This document shows positions 5,084-5,181 of a stretch of 5,181 bases of DNA, one piece after another (the first letter of the stretch is position 1; every line of letters starts with the position of its first letter). This DNA is from Deltaproteobacteria bacterium (GTDB lineage: Bacteria; Desulfobacterota; Binatia; Bin18): the NCBI GenBank assembly GCA_016200595.1, contig JACQEL010000674.1, forward strand, positions 1-5,181, written 5' to 3'. The translations under genes and the position numbers were made by a program. The notes beneath the pieces were generated by a model, which was not told the origin of the DNA, searched no databases, and worked only from the letters and a program-made list of their open reading frames with translations.

Positions 5084-5090
5084 CCTCCTT
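5084..5090 (-). promoter_or_regulatory. Ribosome binding site of the MetE-like gene
   Basis: AAGGAGG on the minus strand lies five bases before the ATG at 5078. Its first base is immediately next to the right foot of the 14-bp leader hairpin. Confidence 0.9.
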
Positions 5091-5139
5091 GAGCTACGTG
5101 AGGAAACCTGAGGAACGCCAGGATGTCCTCACGTAGCTC
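5091..5139 (-). promoter_or_regulatory. Long perfect hairpin in the leader of the MetE-like gene
   Basis: GAGCTACGTGAGGA (5091-5104) and TCCTCACGTAGCTC (5126-5139) form a perfect 14-bp inverted repeat with a 21-base interior. The interior can pair further through CCTG (5107-5110) and CAGG (5119-5122). On the leftward transcript the stem ends exactly where AAGGAGG begins. It has no following U run, so it is not a typical terminator. It could stabilise the mRNA, keep the SD open, or be a protein site. The remaining bases to the window edge (5140-5181) hold only a small GCGGC/GCCGC repeat and no clear promoter. Confidence 0.65.
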
Positions 5140-5181
5140 GCGTCCAAACTCACACTCGGCGGCTACGCCGCAATCGGGCAG

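Noticed and set aside
5079..5181. Minus-strand frame open from the right edge (ECEFGRELREDILAFLR), possibly the end of an upstream gene
   Set aside because: It has no recognisable family, runs through the leader hairpin and SD into the MetE-like gene in another frame, and is too short at the edge to support.

Overview
The window is bacterial chromosomal DNA of mixed composition. Most genes are GC-rich (42 of 60 bases are G or C in 2521-2580), but the sulfotransferase gene is clearly AT-richer (19 of 60 in 3301-3360). Good AAGGAGG-type ribosome binding sites and the gene families point to a Gram-negative or deeply branching bacterium with a large metabolic genome. The mix of small alpha/beta hydrolases, an amidohydrolase remnant, a core-MetE-like protein and GTAG-headed palindromic repeats recalls uncultured groups such as Entotheonella/Tectomicrobia or Rokubacteria. 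That placement is only an impression; no marker gene fixes the taxon.

Layout, left to right: (1) 1-627, minus: N-terminal 209 codons of a ComM/YifB Mg-chelatase-like AAA+ protein, cut by the window edge. (2) 702-893, minus: the last ~60 codons of an amidohydrolase-2 gene whose front is missing. It lies in the same frame as, and directly after, the stop codon of the next gene. (3) 894-1703, minus: an intact Ser-type alpha/beta hydrolase with its own likely promoter, whose spacer holds a perfect dyad. (4) 1816-1977: two pairs of inverted REP-like hairpins, all four arms headed by GTAG. (5) 2191-2919, plus: a second, divergent alpha/beta hydrolase with a Cys in the nucleophile elbow and no canonical C-terminal His. 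(6) 2920-3107: convergent spacer with nested inverted repeats. (7) 3108-3785, minus: an AT-rich sulfotransferase, probably acquired. (8) 3842-3940, minus: a degraded fragment of a BrnT-type toxin gene with an in-frame stop. (9) 3957-5078, minus: a MetE-like (COG0620) methyltransferase with all four zinc ligands, preceded by a 14-bp perfect hairpin abutting its ribosome binding site.

The genes do not form one evident pathway. The region reads as a patchwork: two functional-looking hydrolases transcribed divergently from a REP-bearing spacer, a foreign-looking sulfotransferase next to toxin debris, and a truncated amidohydrolase. The most notable items are the GTAG-headed hairpins with compensatory stem changes, the two gene remnants that an ordinary ORF caller would miss, the unusual catalytic set of the second hydrolase, and the leader hairpin of the MetE-like gene. 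I did not find a coherent new multi-gene system.
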